This document shows, piece by piece, positions 41,513-51,328 of a stretch of DNA of 64,000 nucleotides. Each line of letters starts with the position of its first letter. Positions within the stretch are counted from its first letter, which is position 1. The position numbers and the translations under genes are program-made. Under the pieces are notes generated by a model. The model saw nothing but the letters and a program-made list of their open reading frames with translations. It was not told the DNA's origin and did no database searches. The DNA comes from Spirosoma fluviale (GTDB lineage: Bacteria; Bacteroidota; Bacteroidia; Cytophagales; Spirosomataceae): the NCBI RefSeq assembly GCF_900230225.1, contig NZ_OCNH01000002.1, positions 1,150,793 to 1,214,792 on the forward strand, written 5' to 3'.

Positions 41513-42235
41513 ATGATCGTTCACCCCACCAGCCAGGGCTGGGATATTATTCATCAGCAGGCCCATGGCTTGCTGGCCTACCAGATTGCCACCCATTGGA
41601 AAACCAGCCAACGGCCTCTTTTCTGGCATCAAACCTTAACGGCCCTCCTCGAACACGACGATGGGCAACAACCCTTTGCGGGCAACAACCACCTCTCTCA
41701 AGCCGGTGCGCCGTTGTCATTCGAACCCTACTCGGTGCCTCAGTGCCACCGCATGATTGACATTGCCCTGCGAAAAAGCCGCTGGAATGCGCTTATGGTC
41801 TCCCATCACAGCACGTTTCTTTACCAACCCACAGGCGGAAAGGACAAAGCCATGGATGAGTTTCTGGAGCAACAAAAGAGCAATCAAAAAAAGTGGCGAG
41901 CCGCTTATGGTGCCAGCCAGAAAGAAGTTGTCTATGCCTACGACCTGGTGCAGTGGTGCGATGCGCTCTCGCTCATTCTATGCCGCAACCAACTGCCCCC
42001 CGAAGCCCGACAACTTGAAATTAGTAAAGGTCCCGATGGTGTAGCCTACTTTATTCACCAACGTGCTGACAACTCCCTGAGCGTCGATCCCTGGCCCTTT
42101 GAGTCGGCCGAATTCAGGGTTGGTGTTGAGGTATATCCGGTCGCTCAACTCCAGTTTATCGACGATGAGCAACTCTACCAGGCCATCAATGAAGCACCCG
42201 TCGAGCTGCGCGAATGGGTTTTCAGGTGTAGGTAA
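41513..42235 (+). CDS. DUF3891-family protein
   Basis: The start is set at MIVHPTSQGWDIIHQQAHG because family members begin with MIV and a helix containing the conserved QxxHxxLA; an in-frame ATG nine codons earlier is possible. The 240-residue soluble protein has conserved His/Asp features (HQTLTALLEHDDG, LMVSHHSTFLY, YDLVQWCDALSLILCR) that look like an HD-phosphohydrolase-like helical bundle. Function is not known. It lies upstream of the sigma-factor operon on the same strand, with 149 bp between. Confidence 0.75.
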   Translation: MIVHPTSQGWDIIHQQAHGLLAYQIATHWKTSQRPLFWHQTLTALLEHDDGQQPFAGNNHLSQAGAPLSFEPYSVPQCHRMIDIALRKSRWNALMVSHHSTFLYQPTGGKDKAMDEFLEQQKSNQKKWRAAYGASQKEVVYAYDLVQWCDALSLILCRNQLPPEARQLEISKGPDGVAYFIHQRADNSLSVDPWPFESAEFRVGVEVYPVAQLQFIDDEQLYQAINEAPVELREWVFRCR

Positions 42236-42384
42236 GCGTACCGATAAAGGCTTTTTATGACAAAATCGCCAGATGATGAAAATTTTTACTGAAAATATCC
42301 TGTTTGTCTTAAGGGTATTGGATAGGTTAATGTGTCATTTAGTTGGAATGGTTATTAATGATCATATCATTAATCAGACAGAAC

Positions 42385-43062
42385 ATGCAACTAATCAGTA
42401 CCTGGCAAACATACGACGCAGTGATTGATTCAGTACCTTTATCAACTATGGACGCATCAGCACCAGATGAGCTGGAGCCCTTAGCTACCGATAAAGAACT
42501 ATTTATCCGCCGAACGTTCAAAACTGACGTCCGATTGGGGTGTGAATTACTTTTTCGACAGCATTATGTCTTCCTCTGCAGCCATGCTGTGCGTTTTGTG
42601 GGGTCAAAAGCTGTTGCTGAAGACCTGGTCGCGGATATGTTCTGTCAGTTTTATGAACAGCAGATTTTTAGTACCATTACCACTTCTTACCGGGCCTATC
42701 TCTACAAAACCATTCGAAACAGGGCCTATAATTACATTCGGCAAACATTTCAACGAGATGTATCTCTTGATGAAGCCCAGTATCAGGCGACAAAAGAGCA
42801 TCAGCAACCAGACGCCATCACCCAGTATGATGAACTCTATCAGGATGTAGAAAAAGCGATCGAGTCTTTACCTGTACAGCGCCGACGCATTTACCTGATG
42901 TATCGCTTTGAAGGAAAGAAATACGGTGAAATTGCCGGTGAGCTTGGCCTTTCGGTTCGAACGATTGAAGTACATATCCGCCTGGCCAGTCATTCACTGC
43001 GGGAATTATTGAAAGATCGATGGTTTCTGCTGAGCATCGGTATCTTATTCGATTTTTTCTAA
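42385..43062 (+). CDS. ECF-type RNA polymerase sigma factor
   Basis: The start is placed at MQLISTWQTYDAV; earlier in-frame starts (TTG 42343, ATG 42358) and a later ATG (MDASAPDE) are also possible. Region 2 is visible as YVFLCSHAVRFVGSKAVAED with LVADMFCQFYEQ, and region 4 as LPVQRRRIYLMYRFEGKKY then GEIAGELGLSVRTIEVHIRL. It is a FecI-like sigma of Bacteroidota PULs. The FecR-type anti-sigma gene starts 57 bp downstream, followed by a SusC with an STN signalling domain, so it should direct transcription of this locus upon substrate binding. Confidence 0.88.
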   Translation: MQLISTWQTYDAVIDSVPLSTMDASAPDELEPLATDKELFIRRTFKTDVRLGCELLFRQHYVFLCSHAVRFVGSKAVAEDLVADMFCQFYEQQIFSTITTSYRAYLYKTIRNRAYNYIRQTFQRDVSLDEAQYQATKEHQQPDAITQYDELYQDVEKAIESLPVQRRRIYLMYRFEGKKYGEIAGELGLSVRTIEVHIRLASHSLRELLKDRWFLLSIGILFDFF

Positions 43063-43119
43063 ACTGTATTTAAGGGTTTTCCTGCACCAAATGTGTCATC
43101 CTACTAAATACACCTGGAC

Positions 43120-44130
43120 ATGAATCAACTCGTCAATAAACAACTCATTTTTGACTCTTTTGCGGGGAAGACAACATCCTTACAACGAAAGCTGATCGAT
43201 GAATGGTGTGAAGATCCTCGCCATGAAGAACTATTTTATGAATGGCTGGAAGAATGGGAACAATCTCATTTGCAGTATGTAGCCGAAGAGCAAAATGCGC
43301 TAAAAAACTACACCAATTTTTTAACCAGTGATCGCCCGGCAGACGTGCAAGCTAGTGATGCTATAAGTATACCATTCCCCAAGTCAACTACTCGACACTG
43401 GCTGCTTTGGGCAGTAGCGGCCTCCATAACTATCCTTGTGGGCAGCTTTATATTTCGACAACAGTTACTGAATCAAACCTATGAAACAGCGTATGGTCAG
43501 ACGCGCGTCGTTCAACTGGAAGATGGAAGCCAGGTGACGCTCAACGCTAACACCACGTTACGAGTACCCCGGTTTGGTTTCGGACGCGAAACCCGCCAGG
43601 TTTGGCTGGATGGCGAAGCGTTGTTTTCAGTCACACACATGGCTAACAATCAACGCTTTGTGGTTAAAACTGATAATGGGGCCGATGTTGTCGTGCTGGG
43701 TACAGAGTTCACCTTGTATGCCAGAGCCCGAGGTACACAGGTCGTACTGCAACGAGGGAAAGTTGAACTCCATTACCACCAGGCAGGCCAGAGCGAACGG
43801 CAGATTACCCTGAAACCGGGTGATCTGGTTAACCTGAAAAAAAATGGAGTTGCCCGTCTGAAACCAATCCCCCAACCGGCGAACTATGCGGCCTGGCGGG
43901 ACCATCGGTACGTCTTTGAGGAGACTTCACTCAGGGAAATCACGTACATGTTCCAGGAAAATTTTGGCATAAGCCTGGAAATTTCAGACCCAGAAACGGC
44001 TGCGTTAACGCTGTCAGGTGCCTACCCTGCTCAAAGTGCCGATGAATTACTGTCTATTATTGCTGAAGCTTTAAACGTTCAAGTTACCCGGCAGAGCGAT
44101 AAAGTGCTGCTGGCTCCTCAACCTATTTAA
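43120..44130 (+). CDS. FecR-family transmembrane anti-sigma factor
   Basis: This 336-residue protein has a cytoplasmic anti-sigma region (LIDEWCEDPRHEELFYEWLEEW), one membrane helix (about residues 91-110, WLLWAVAASITILVGSFIF), a periplasmic FecR domain (AYGQTRVVQLEDGSQVTLNA; WLDGEALFSV; VVVLGTEFTLYAR) and a C-terminal DUF4974 domain (YVFEETSLREITYMFQENFG; LSGAYPAQSADELL). The C-terminal part contacts the STN domain of the SusC encoded 11 bp downstream and transmits the surface signal to the sigma factor. Confidence 0.92.
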   Translation: MNQLVNKQLIFDSFAGKTTSLQRKLIDEWCEDPRHEELFYEWLEEWEQSHLQYVAEEQNALKNYTNFLTSDRPADVQASDAISIPFPKSTTRHWLLWAVAASITILVGSFIFRQQLLNQTYETAYGQTRVVQLEDGSQVTLNANTTLRVPRFGFGRETRQVWLDGEALFSVTHMANNQRFVVKTDNGADVVVLGTEFTLYARARGTQVVLQRGKVELHYHQAGQSERQITLKPGDLVNLKKNGVARLKPIPQPANYAAWRDHRYVFEETSLREITYMFQENFGISLEISDPETAALTLSGAYPAQSADELLSIIAEALNVQVTRQSDKVLLAPQPI

Positions 44131-44141
44131 CCCATCTCTTT

Positions 44142-47100
44142 ATGCTTTCTAGTTTTACTGGCCTCCTGGGGCTGGTAGTTTGCCTGACCTTACCCGGTCA
44201 ATCAGCTACTGCTTTGCCCTATTCAATCCCGCAGCCTGTTCATTCTACTGGTCGAACAACCGACAGTATGAACCGATTATTAACCGATGCGCTAAACGAT
44301 CTGAAGCAACTTTACGGAGTGGATATTCTTTATGGCGATCAGTTGGTACGGGGCGTAATGGTTCCTGCAATCCTCATCGATCAGAAAGCTAACCTGGAAG
44401 ACAACCTGAAGGTGCTGTTAAAAAACACGGGTCTTCAGTTTCGCAAAGTAAAAAATGGGGCTTATCTCATTACGGGGCAACGTGCTGATAAAAAGTTATC
44501 AGCCAGTATAAAATCAGTACCCGAGAGTCTGCCCCCAACTTCGTCTGCCGAGATCATCCTATCCGAAGCCGCAGAAAAGACCTATGCCGTCGCTGTTGAC
44601 CGGGCGATAAATGGACAGGTTCTGGATGAGTTGGGCGTTGGATTGCCAGGGGTCTCGGTGGTTTTGAAAGGAACCCAGCGGGGTACGGTGACGGATAAAG
44701 ATGGACTCTACCGATTATCCGTTCCGGATGGAGCCGCAACCTTAACCTTTAGCTTTGTGGGCTATATTAGCCAGGAAGTGCCATTCGCTAATCAATCGGC
44801 AATCAATGTCACCCTGAAACCTGAAGCAAAGTCACTGGAAGAAGTCGTTGTGGTGGGCTATGGAACGGTTCGAAAAAAAGATCTGACGGGTGCGATCACC
44901 TCGGTCACGGCCAAAGATTTTAACAAAGGTAATTTTACCTCCCCCGATCAACTCATTCAGGGCAAAGTTTCGGGTGTACAGATCATAAATAATAGTGGCC
45001 AGCCTGGCGGAGCGGCTACCGTAAAGATTCGGGGTAATTCGGCGATAACGGGTACAGGTCAGCCTTTATACGTTGTGGATGGAGTACCACTCGATAACCG
45101 CTCGGCCCGACCGGGACTTAATGCGAACGGACTAGGGAATACACCCGGTGGAAACCCACTGAATTTTTTAAATCCGGCGGATATTGCGAGTATCGACGTC
45201 TTAAAAGATGCCTCCGCCACGGCTATTTATGGTTCGCGGGCAGCCTACGGGGTTGTTATTATCAATACCAAACGTGGCCAGGCTGGACAGGCGAAAATTG
45301 ACATCGGCATGAATACGGGCGTTGCGTCTATTTTCCGAAAAATAAACGTATTGAATGCCGAGCAGTACCGGGAAGCCATCAAATACTATGGCGTGAGTGC
45401 GGCCAATGACCGGGGTGGCAATGCGGATGGCTTTGGTTCCATTCTACGCAAGGGGGTGCAGCAGAATTACACCCTGGCTATTAGCGGAGGGAATGAAACG
45501 GGAAAATACCGCATTTCGGCTGGCTATCTAAACCAGGAGGGCATTATCAATAGAACAGGTTTTAAAAAATATACGGCAAATTTTTCGGGTAATCTCAAAT
45601 TTTTAGAGAGCAAACGACTGGGCCTGGATATAACGGTTAATTCCAGCCAGTACATCGAAAATATTGCCCCTATTACCAACGATGCGGGTTCCAATGGGAG
45701 CCTGATTGGGCAAGCCTTGCAGTGGAATCCGACCGACTCACTCAGGAAAGCCAACGGTAGTCTGAACATCAAAGCCGGGGCCGTCATTAATCCGCTAGCC
45801 ATGTCGGAACTATACAGTGACGTATCGAAAGTGACAACCATCCTGGCCAGCATTTCCCCCTATTACAAGTTCACGGATTGGCTGGAGTACCGGATGCTCT
45901 ACAGTGTCAATTACAGTGCAGGCGGACGTCGGGCGTCCATTAATCAGGACATTAACAACTCGGCAACGCTGGGAAAAGGCTGGGCCAGTATCAGCAATAA
46001 TGAGCTGAGCACCCAGCAGTTTACCCACACATTAAATTTTAATAAAGACATTGCACCAGACCTGAACCTGAATGCCTTAGTTGGGTTTGAGTACATGAGC
46101 TTTGCCAATAAAGGCGCTGCAATGAGCGCGCTGGGACCCGCTTCCGGCTTTGGTAATTATGGTTTGGACTACACGGATTATATCCAGTATTCCAACACCA
46201 CAGGCCGCGTGCTTTCCTCGTTTGTTGATCCAAGCGCCGATCTTCAGTCGTATTTTGGTCGAGCCATTGTCAATTATAAAGATCGCTACCTGGTAACAGC
46301 TACCCTAAGGTCTGATGGGTCTAGCAAATTTGGGGCAAATAACAAATACGGCTACTTCCCCTCTTTTTCTGCGTCCTGGAACATTAGTAACGAGAAATTT
46401 TTTCAGCTGAATGCCATTACGTCTCTGAAATTACGGGGAGGTTGGGGCAAGACGGGCAACCAGGAATTTCCGTCGGGCTCCTCACAGGCTCGTTATTCGT
46501 TCACCGATAATGGCGGGCTGGGACAGACCAATAATCCCAATCCGGATTTAAAGTGGCAATCCGACAAACAGTATAATTTCGGTTTTGACCTGGCAGTACT
46601 GGGTAACCGAATTACGGCCACCGTCGATTATTTCAATAAAACCACCACAGACCTGTTGTTTCCAAGCCCCCCGATTCAGCCTGCTCCTCCTGGATCGGTT
46701 ATTCGATGGATCAATCTGGATGGCCGCATTGAGAACAAGGGTCTGGAAGTAGCCATCGACGGAAACATTATCAAGAAATCGAACTTTAGCTGGGATTTAG
46801 GGGTCAACGCGACCTTCATTAAAAATAGCGTTTCCGGCTTAACCGCACCGATCTTGACGGGTGCACTGAATGGGCCAGGACTCAGCGGTGTTACGGTGGA
46901 AGTTATTCGAAATGGGTTGCCCATTAATGCCTTCTTTACCCGTAGGTACCTGGGCATGAATGAATCGACTGGACTGGCCAACTATGAAGACGCAGGCAAC
47001 ACCTTTTTCTACGTAGGCAATCCAAACCCCAAAGCCTTATTGGGCCTCAGTACGACGCTCCGTTATAAAAAGTTGTCCCTCATTGCTAACATGAACGGGG

Positions 47101-47498
47101 CGTTCGGAATGGATATTTACAACAACACCAACAATGCGGTCATCAGTGTCGGCTTGATTAACGGGGGACGGAACATCGGACTTTCTTTATACCAGCAACC
47201 GGTTAAAGAGTCGATTGCCAACCCGGTGACGCCCTCTTCCCGCTTTTTGGAACGGGGCGATTATCTGAAAATGAACAACGCTACGCTCTCCTATGCGCTG
47301 GGTAACATCGCCAGGGTTATCCGGGGAGCGAATGTTTATGTGACGGGTCAAAATCTGTTTGTGATCACGAAATACACCGGCTTCGATCCGGAAGTCAATG
47401 TCAATAAAGCGGTGAACAGCGTTCCATCGGTCGGCATCGATTATGCAGCTTATCCGTCGGCTCGGACCATTACGTTTGGGGTCAATTTCTCGCTATAA
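44142..47498 (+). CDS. SusC/RagA TonB-dependent transporter with STN signalling domain
   Basis: This 1118-residue protein has a signal sequence (about 1-27) and an STN domain (about 42-115; LNDLKQLYGVDILYGDQLV, LKVLLKNTGLQFRKV). Next come a CarboxypepD-like domain (INGQVLDELGVGLPGVSVVL), the VVVVGYGTVRKKDLTGAIT junction, a plug (TGQPLYVVDGVPLDN, ATAIYGSRAAYGVVIINTKRG) and the beta-barrel ending TITFGVNFSL. The STN domain distinguishes it from the other two SusC proteins here and makes it a transducer as well as a transporter: ligand binding is passed to FecR. Confidence 0.94.
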   Translation: MLSSFTGLLGLVVCLTLPGQSATALPYSIPQPVHSTGRTTDSMNRLLTDALNDLKQLYGVDILYGDQLVRGVMVPAILIDQKANLEDNLKVLLKNTGLQFRKVKNGAYLITGQRADKKLSASIKSVPESLPPTSSAEIILSEAAEKTYAVAVDRAINGQVLDELGVGLPGVSVVLKGTQRGTVTDKDGLYRLSVPDGAATLTFSFVGYISQEVPFANQSAINVTLKPEAKSLEEVVVVGYGTVRKKDLTGAITSVTAKDFNKGNFTSPDQLIQGKVSGVQIINNSGQPGGAATVKIRGNSAITGTGQPLYVVDGVPLDNRSARPGLNANGLGNTPGGNPLNFLNPADIASIDVLKDASATAIYGSRAAYGVVIINTKRGQAGQAKIDIGMNTGVASIFRKINVLNAEQYREAIKYYGVSAANDRGGNADGFGSILRKGVQQNYTLAISGGNETGKYRISAGYLNQEGIINRTGFKKYTANFSGNLKFLESKRLGLDITVNSSQYIENIAPITNDAGSNGSLIGQALQWNPTDSLRKANGSLNIKAGAVINPLAMSELYSDVSKVTTILASISPYYKFTDWLEYRMLYSVNYSAGGRRASINQDINNSATLGKGWASISNNELSTQQFTHTLNFNKDIAPDLNLNALVGFEYMSFANKGAAMSALGPASGFGNYGLDYTDYIQYSNTTGRVLSSFVDPSADLQSYFGRAIVNYKDRYLVTATLRSDGSSKFGANNKYGYFPSFSASWNISNEKFFQLNAITSLKLRGGWGKTGNQEFPSGSSQARYSFTDNGGLGQTNNPNPDLKWQSDKQYNFGFDLAVLGNRITATVDYFNKTTTDLLFPSPPIQPAPPGSVIRWINLDGRIENKGLEVAIDGNIIKKSNFSWDLGVNATFIKNSVSGLTAPILTGALNGPGLSGVTVEVIRNGLPINAFFTRRYLGMNESTGLANYEDAGNTFFYVGNPNPKALLGLSTTLRYKKLSLIANMNGAFGMDIYNNTNNAVISVGLINGGRNIGLSLYQQPVKESIANPVTPSSRFLERGDYLKMNNATLSYALGNIARVIRGANVYVTGQNLFVITKYTGFDPEVNVNKAVNSVPSVGIDYAAYPSARTITFGVNFSL

Positions 47499-47504
47499 AT
47501 CCTT

Positions 47505-49088
47505 ATGATCATGTCTATTAAACATAAATTCCTTCAAATCGGCCTATCCGGACTTGTCTTAGGACTAGGTAGCTGTACCGACCTGGTCGAAAAATTTCAG
47601 GGCGATTTGACCGCCAATCAGATCAACTCGTCAACGTCGGCTAACACAGCGGCTTTGTTAACGGGTGTATACAATTCGGTACGCACTCCTTTCCAAGACC
47701 CGCAGCAAGTACATGCCCTGAGTGAAATGACTACCGATGCCTTGATGGGACCGACCCGTGGCCCGGACTGGGATGATAACGGCAACTGGCGCCAGCTGCA
47801 CCAGCACAAATGGGATGCCAACCACATCCGTGTCATCAATACCTTTAATGGAATGGGCGGAGGCATTTATGCCGCAACGGATATGCTACGCTTCAATCCG
47901 ACTCCGCAGCAGGCGGCCGAAGCTCGGTTTATCAGGGCCTGGTGTATGTATTGGTTACTGGATCTATACGATCAGGTGCCCTACCGCGAGCCGGGCGAAA
48001 GTGTGGTACAGGCGGCTAAGGTTCGTAAAGGCCTGGATGCGCTGAACTATATCCTCAGCGAAATAACGGCAGTGCAGGCGAATCTGCCGAATGGTCCGGC
48101 CGGTTTAGCCAACAAAGATGCCGCCAGGGTTTTCCTGATGAAAATCTACCTTAACAAAGGGGTTTATGCCAACCGGGCAGCTCCCACGTTTGCGGCCGAG
48201 GATATGAACAAGGTGATCAGTTTGGCCGATGAGATTATTAACAGCAATAAATACCAGTTTGCAGCCAATTATTACGACAATTTCGCGCCTGCCAATACGA
48301 CGATTGGCAAGGAAAACATCTGGACGCAGGAGAATGTGGGTGGGGTATCGCCCAGCGCCAACCTGCGGAGCCGGTGGGTAACCTACCTGCACCCGAACCA
48401 AAATCCGACGGGTAACAATGGCTGGGTATCCCTCCCGGATTACTATAATAAGTATGAAGCAACAGATAAGCGGCTGGGCGATGCCTATAAAAGTGCGGGG
48501 GGGCTGCCCAATCCAGGCAATCGCATCAACGTGGGATACCTACTTGGCCAGCAGTATAATCTGACGACTGATGTCCCATTGAAAGACCGCGCCGGTAATG
48601 CGTTAATCTTTACCAAAGAGGTAAAAATTATCGAAACAGGAGCCAACCTGGAAGAGCCGGGCATTCGTCCGCTTAAATATCCGATCGATTATGCCAACGA
48701 TGGTAGCCGCCTGATCGATAATGATTATGTGTATTTCCGAATGCCGGATGTGCTGCTGATGAAAGCGGAGGCCATTCTGCGGGGTGGAACCGCAACAAAT
48801 GCAGGTGGTTACGGCAATACAGCGCTTTCACTGGTGAATGCAATTCGTACTCATCCTTCCCGGGGAGCTAGTGCCCTGCCCTCAATCAACCTGGACGTTT
48901 TGTTGGATGAGCGGGGCCGGGAATTGTTTCTGGAAAACTATAGACGACAGGATTTGATTCGCTTTGGCAAGTACCTACAACCGTTCTACGAGAAGAATTA
49001 CGTAAGCGAGCCGAAGTACCTATTGTTTCCCATTCCTACTCAACAAATGGCCGTAAATGAAAATTACAGTCAGAATCCTGGCTATTAA
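47505..49088 (+). CDS. SusD-family surface glycan-binding lipoprotein (sigma/FecR locus)
   Basis: This 527-residue protein with lipobox LVLGLGSC starts 6 bp after the susC stop (an ATG two codons later is equally possible). Typical SusD blocks are present: ANTAALLTGVYNSVR, AEARFIRAWCMYWLLDLYDQVPY, YFRMPDVLLMKAEAILRGG, LLDERGRELFLENYRRQDLIRFG and the ending PIPTQQMAVNENYSQNPGY. It is the glycan-capturing lid of the preceding SusC. A hairpin follows at 49124-49155. Confidence 0.94.
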   Translation: MIMSIKHKFLQIGLSGLVLGLGSCTDLVEKFQGDLTANQINSSTSANTAALLTGVYNSVRTPFQDPQQVHALSEMTTDALMGPTRGPDWDDNGNWRQLHQHKWDANHIRVINTFNGMGGGIYAATDMLRFNPTPQQAAEARFIRAWCMYWLLDLYDQVPYREPGESVVQAAKVRKGLDALNYILSEITAVQANLPNGPAGLANKDAARVFLMKIYLNKGVYANRAAPTFAAEDMNKVISLADEIINSNKYQFAANYYDNFAPANTTIGKENIWTQENVGGVSPSANLRSRWVTYLHPNQNPTGNNGWVSLPDYYNKYEATDKRLGDAYKSAGGLPNPGNRINVGYLLGQQYNLTTDVPLKDRAGNALIFTKEVKIIETGANLEEPGIRPLKYPIDYANDGSRLIDNDYVYFRMPDVLLMKAEAILRGGTATNAGGYGNTALSLVNAIRTHPSRGASALPSINLDVLLDERGRELFLENYRRQDLIRFGKYLQPFYEKNYVSEPKYLLFPIPTQQMAVNENYSQNPGY

Positions 49089-49403
49089 TCGACTCGAAAT
49101 AAAACGATACGTCAATTAATCTGTGACCCCAGTGCGGCCTATTCCACTGGGGTCATGCTAACGTACCAAGACGATATATTTATCAGCGAGAAGCATGCTT
49201 TTGCCAGCCAACTTCGTCTACCCTGTTTAAGCTGCTGAAAAAAAATGAGTTAGACACTGTCGGTTGGTCGATGTATATATGCCACTGTACTTGTCAGAAC
49301 GCTCATTTATTAAAGAAATCGACACCAGGAGGTCCTGCTTGATTCATGGATGATAATCAGGAAACGGTCAAATTTTATCATTCATAAACTACTTATAAAA
49401 GCG
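49089..49403. other. Gap between susD and the DUF1080 gene
   Basis: These 315 bp hold a hairpin (49124-49155) and otherwise no gene. The gap and the hairpin suggest the DUF1080 and propeller genes may have a second promoter, or be expressed at a lower level by read-through. Confidence 0.45.
49124..49155 (+). terminator. 11-bp hairpin after susD
   Basis: TGACCCCAGTG (49124-49134) and CACTGGGGTCA (49145-49155) are exact complements. There is no T-run, so it may be an attenuator or an mRNA-stabilising hairpin rather than a full terminator. Confidence 0.5.
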
Positions 49404-51284
49404 ATGCGCATTACTGGTTGGCATAATCTTTGGCTCATCTTATTCACCGTCAGTAGGGGAGTAGCCCAACAAAGTGAATTAGCCTATACAGCCTTACCGC
49501 TTCAGAATCTGAATGAGTTTAGGCCGGTCGGTTCGAACTGGAAACTCGTTAGTGATGTCTTTTATGATGTCAATAAAACAGGTGGTGGGCAGACGAAATC
49601 GGGGGGCGGTATATTGGTAAATGATCCTTCCGGCAAAAGTAAAGAGCATCTGTTTACCAAACTGGAACACGGCGATCTTGACCTGGAATTGGATTTTATG
49701 ATGGAAAAGGGCTCCAATTCAGGGGTTTACCTTCAGGGCCGTTACGAAGTGCAACTATTCGATAGCTGGGGCGTGAAAGAGCCGAAATCATCGGACTGCG
49801 GAGCGATTTACCAGCGCTGGGATGACAGCCGACCTGAGGGGCGTAAAGGCTACGAAGGCCATCCACCCGCTCAGAACGTTAGCCGGGCTCCTGGGTTGTG
49901 GCAGCATCTTAAGATTAGTTTCCGGGCCCCTCGCTTTAACCAGAAAGGCGAAAAAATAGCCAACGCGCGCTTTGTCAACGTCGTACTAAACGGTGTACCT
50001 GTCCAACAAACGATTGAAGTGACCGGCCCCACCCGATCGGCTGCCTTTCAGGATGAAAAACCAACCGGCCCATTGATGATCCAGGGCGATCATGGCCCGG
50101 TTGCCATTCGCACTATTCGCTATAAAGCCTACAGCCTGGAATCGGTTACGCTGAGCAAGCTCCGGCTAAGCGCGTATGACGGAACGGTCAAGTCCCTCGA
50201 TGAAATCCATTCGCGTACGCCCAAACTGGAACAAGCCATTGATGGACTGGCCCACCAAACGCCGGGTAGCAAAGATAATTTTGCGGGTAAAATATCGGGA
50301 ACGCTGCATATTCCGAGCCCGGGCGAATACCTGTTTAATCTGAACCTACGCTGGATTCTGCCAAACGTGAACACGGCGATTCCCAATGGGGCGGGTGAGC
50401 TGAAAATTGATGGGAAGAAAATCATCGAAGTCTCCAACAAAACGGATGGAGTTGCTTCATCAAAGTTGACTTTACAGACCGGGGATTATCCCGTTGAGAT
50501 CACCTATTTTAAAAGCTTTGGCAAGCGATCAATGCCCAGTAATGATATTCTTTTAGCGGTCGAAGGGCCGGGTGTTCAGTATACGACACTCACCTCCGTC
50601 GTTGAAGCCGATGCCCCCGTTAGCCAGATCACAGTGCTGGCAAAAGAGGAACCGGTCATGCAACGGGGTTTTATAAATCATCACGGTCGCAAACATACGC
50701 ACACGATATCGGTCGGGGAGCCGGATCATATCAACTATACGGTTGACCTTCAAAAAGGGGAGTTTCTGCAAATCTGGCGAGGTGATTTCCTGGAAACAAC
50801 ACCTATGTGGCGGGGACGGGGTGAATCCCAGCTTTCGGTTCCGCTGGGTAGTCTTGTTGAGTTATCAGGGAAACCATCGCTGGCTTTCCTAACCGATCAG
50901 AATACGGTTTGGCCTGATTCCAATGCTACGTATGATAATCTGGGCTATGATGTGGATGCGGCTGGTCGACCTGTTTTTAAATATGCACTCGGTACAGCCC
51001 AGGTGCGGGAGTCATTCGCATCGACCGATGAGGGTCGAAAACTGCTGCACTCCTTTACCGTTACATCCGCTCCGCAGGACATTTGGTGCCGGGTTGCGGA
51101 AGGTCATGCTATCAGCCAACTCCCTAACGGGCTCTACGCCATCAATGACAAGCAGTATTTCATTGAACTGCCCAAAAACGGGAAACCAATCATTCGCACG
51201 ACGGCGACGAACACAAAAGAATTACTGCTACCTATAAAGTCAACCAGTGGAGCCAGCGCTGTCACGTATTCGATTATCTGGTAA
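49404..51284 (+). CDS. Secreted DUF1080 protein (3-keto-glycoside hydrolase-like) with C-terminal PA14-like region
   Basis: The start is chosen at MRITGWHNLWLILFTVSRGVA, the best signal peptide; an in-frame ATG 18 codons earlier exists. The 626-residue protein has a concanavalin-like DUF1080 domain (about 45-240; LDLELDFMMEKGSNSGVYL, YEVQLFDSWG, VVLNGVPVQQTIEVTGPTR, PLMIQGDHGPVAIRTIRYK). A PA14/CBM-like beta region follows (about 275-400), then a further beta-rich domain. DUF1080 proteins include 3-keto-disaccharide hydrolases that act after a sugar dehydrogenase. The next gene encodes a dehydrogenase-like propeller, which supports such a two-step role. Confidence 0.82.
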   Translation: MRITGWHNLWLILFTVSRGVAQQSELAYTALPLQNLNEFRPVGSNWKLVSDVFYDVNKTGGGQTKSGGGILVNDPSGKSKEHLFTKLEHGDLDLELDFMMEKGSNSGVYLQGRYEVQLFDSWGVKEPKSSDCGAIYQRWDDSRPEGRKGYEGHPPAQNVSRAPGLWQHLKISFRAPRFNQKGEKIANARFVNVVLNGVPVQQTIEVTGPTRSAAFQDEKPTGPLMIQGDHGPVAIRTIRYKAYSLESVTLSKLRLSAYDGTVKSLDEIHSRTPKLEQAIDGLAHQTPGSKDNFAGKISGTLHIPSPGEYLFNLNLRWILPNVNTAIPNGAGELKIDGKKIIEVSNKTDGVASSKLTLQTGDYPVEITYFKSFGKRSMPSNDILLAVEGPGVQYTTLTSVVEADAPVSQITVLAKEEPVMQRGFINHHGRKHTHTISVGEPDHINYTVDLQKGEFLQIWRGDFLETTPMWRGRGESQLSVPLGSLVELSGKPSLAFLTDQNTVWPDSNATYDNLGYDVDAAGRPVFKYALGTAQVRESFASTDEGRKLLHSFTVTSAPQDIWCRVAEGHAISQLPNGLYAINDKQYFIELPKNGKPIIRTTATNTKELLLPIKSTSGASAVTYSIIW

Positions 51285-51328
51285 GAACCACGATTCAACG
51301 ATCTGTTAAGCTTACCTACCCCAAGCTC

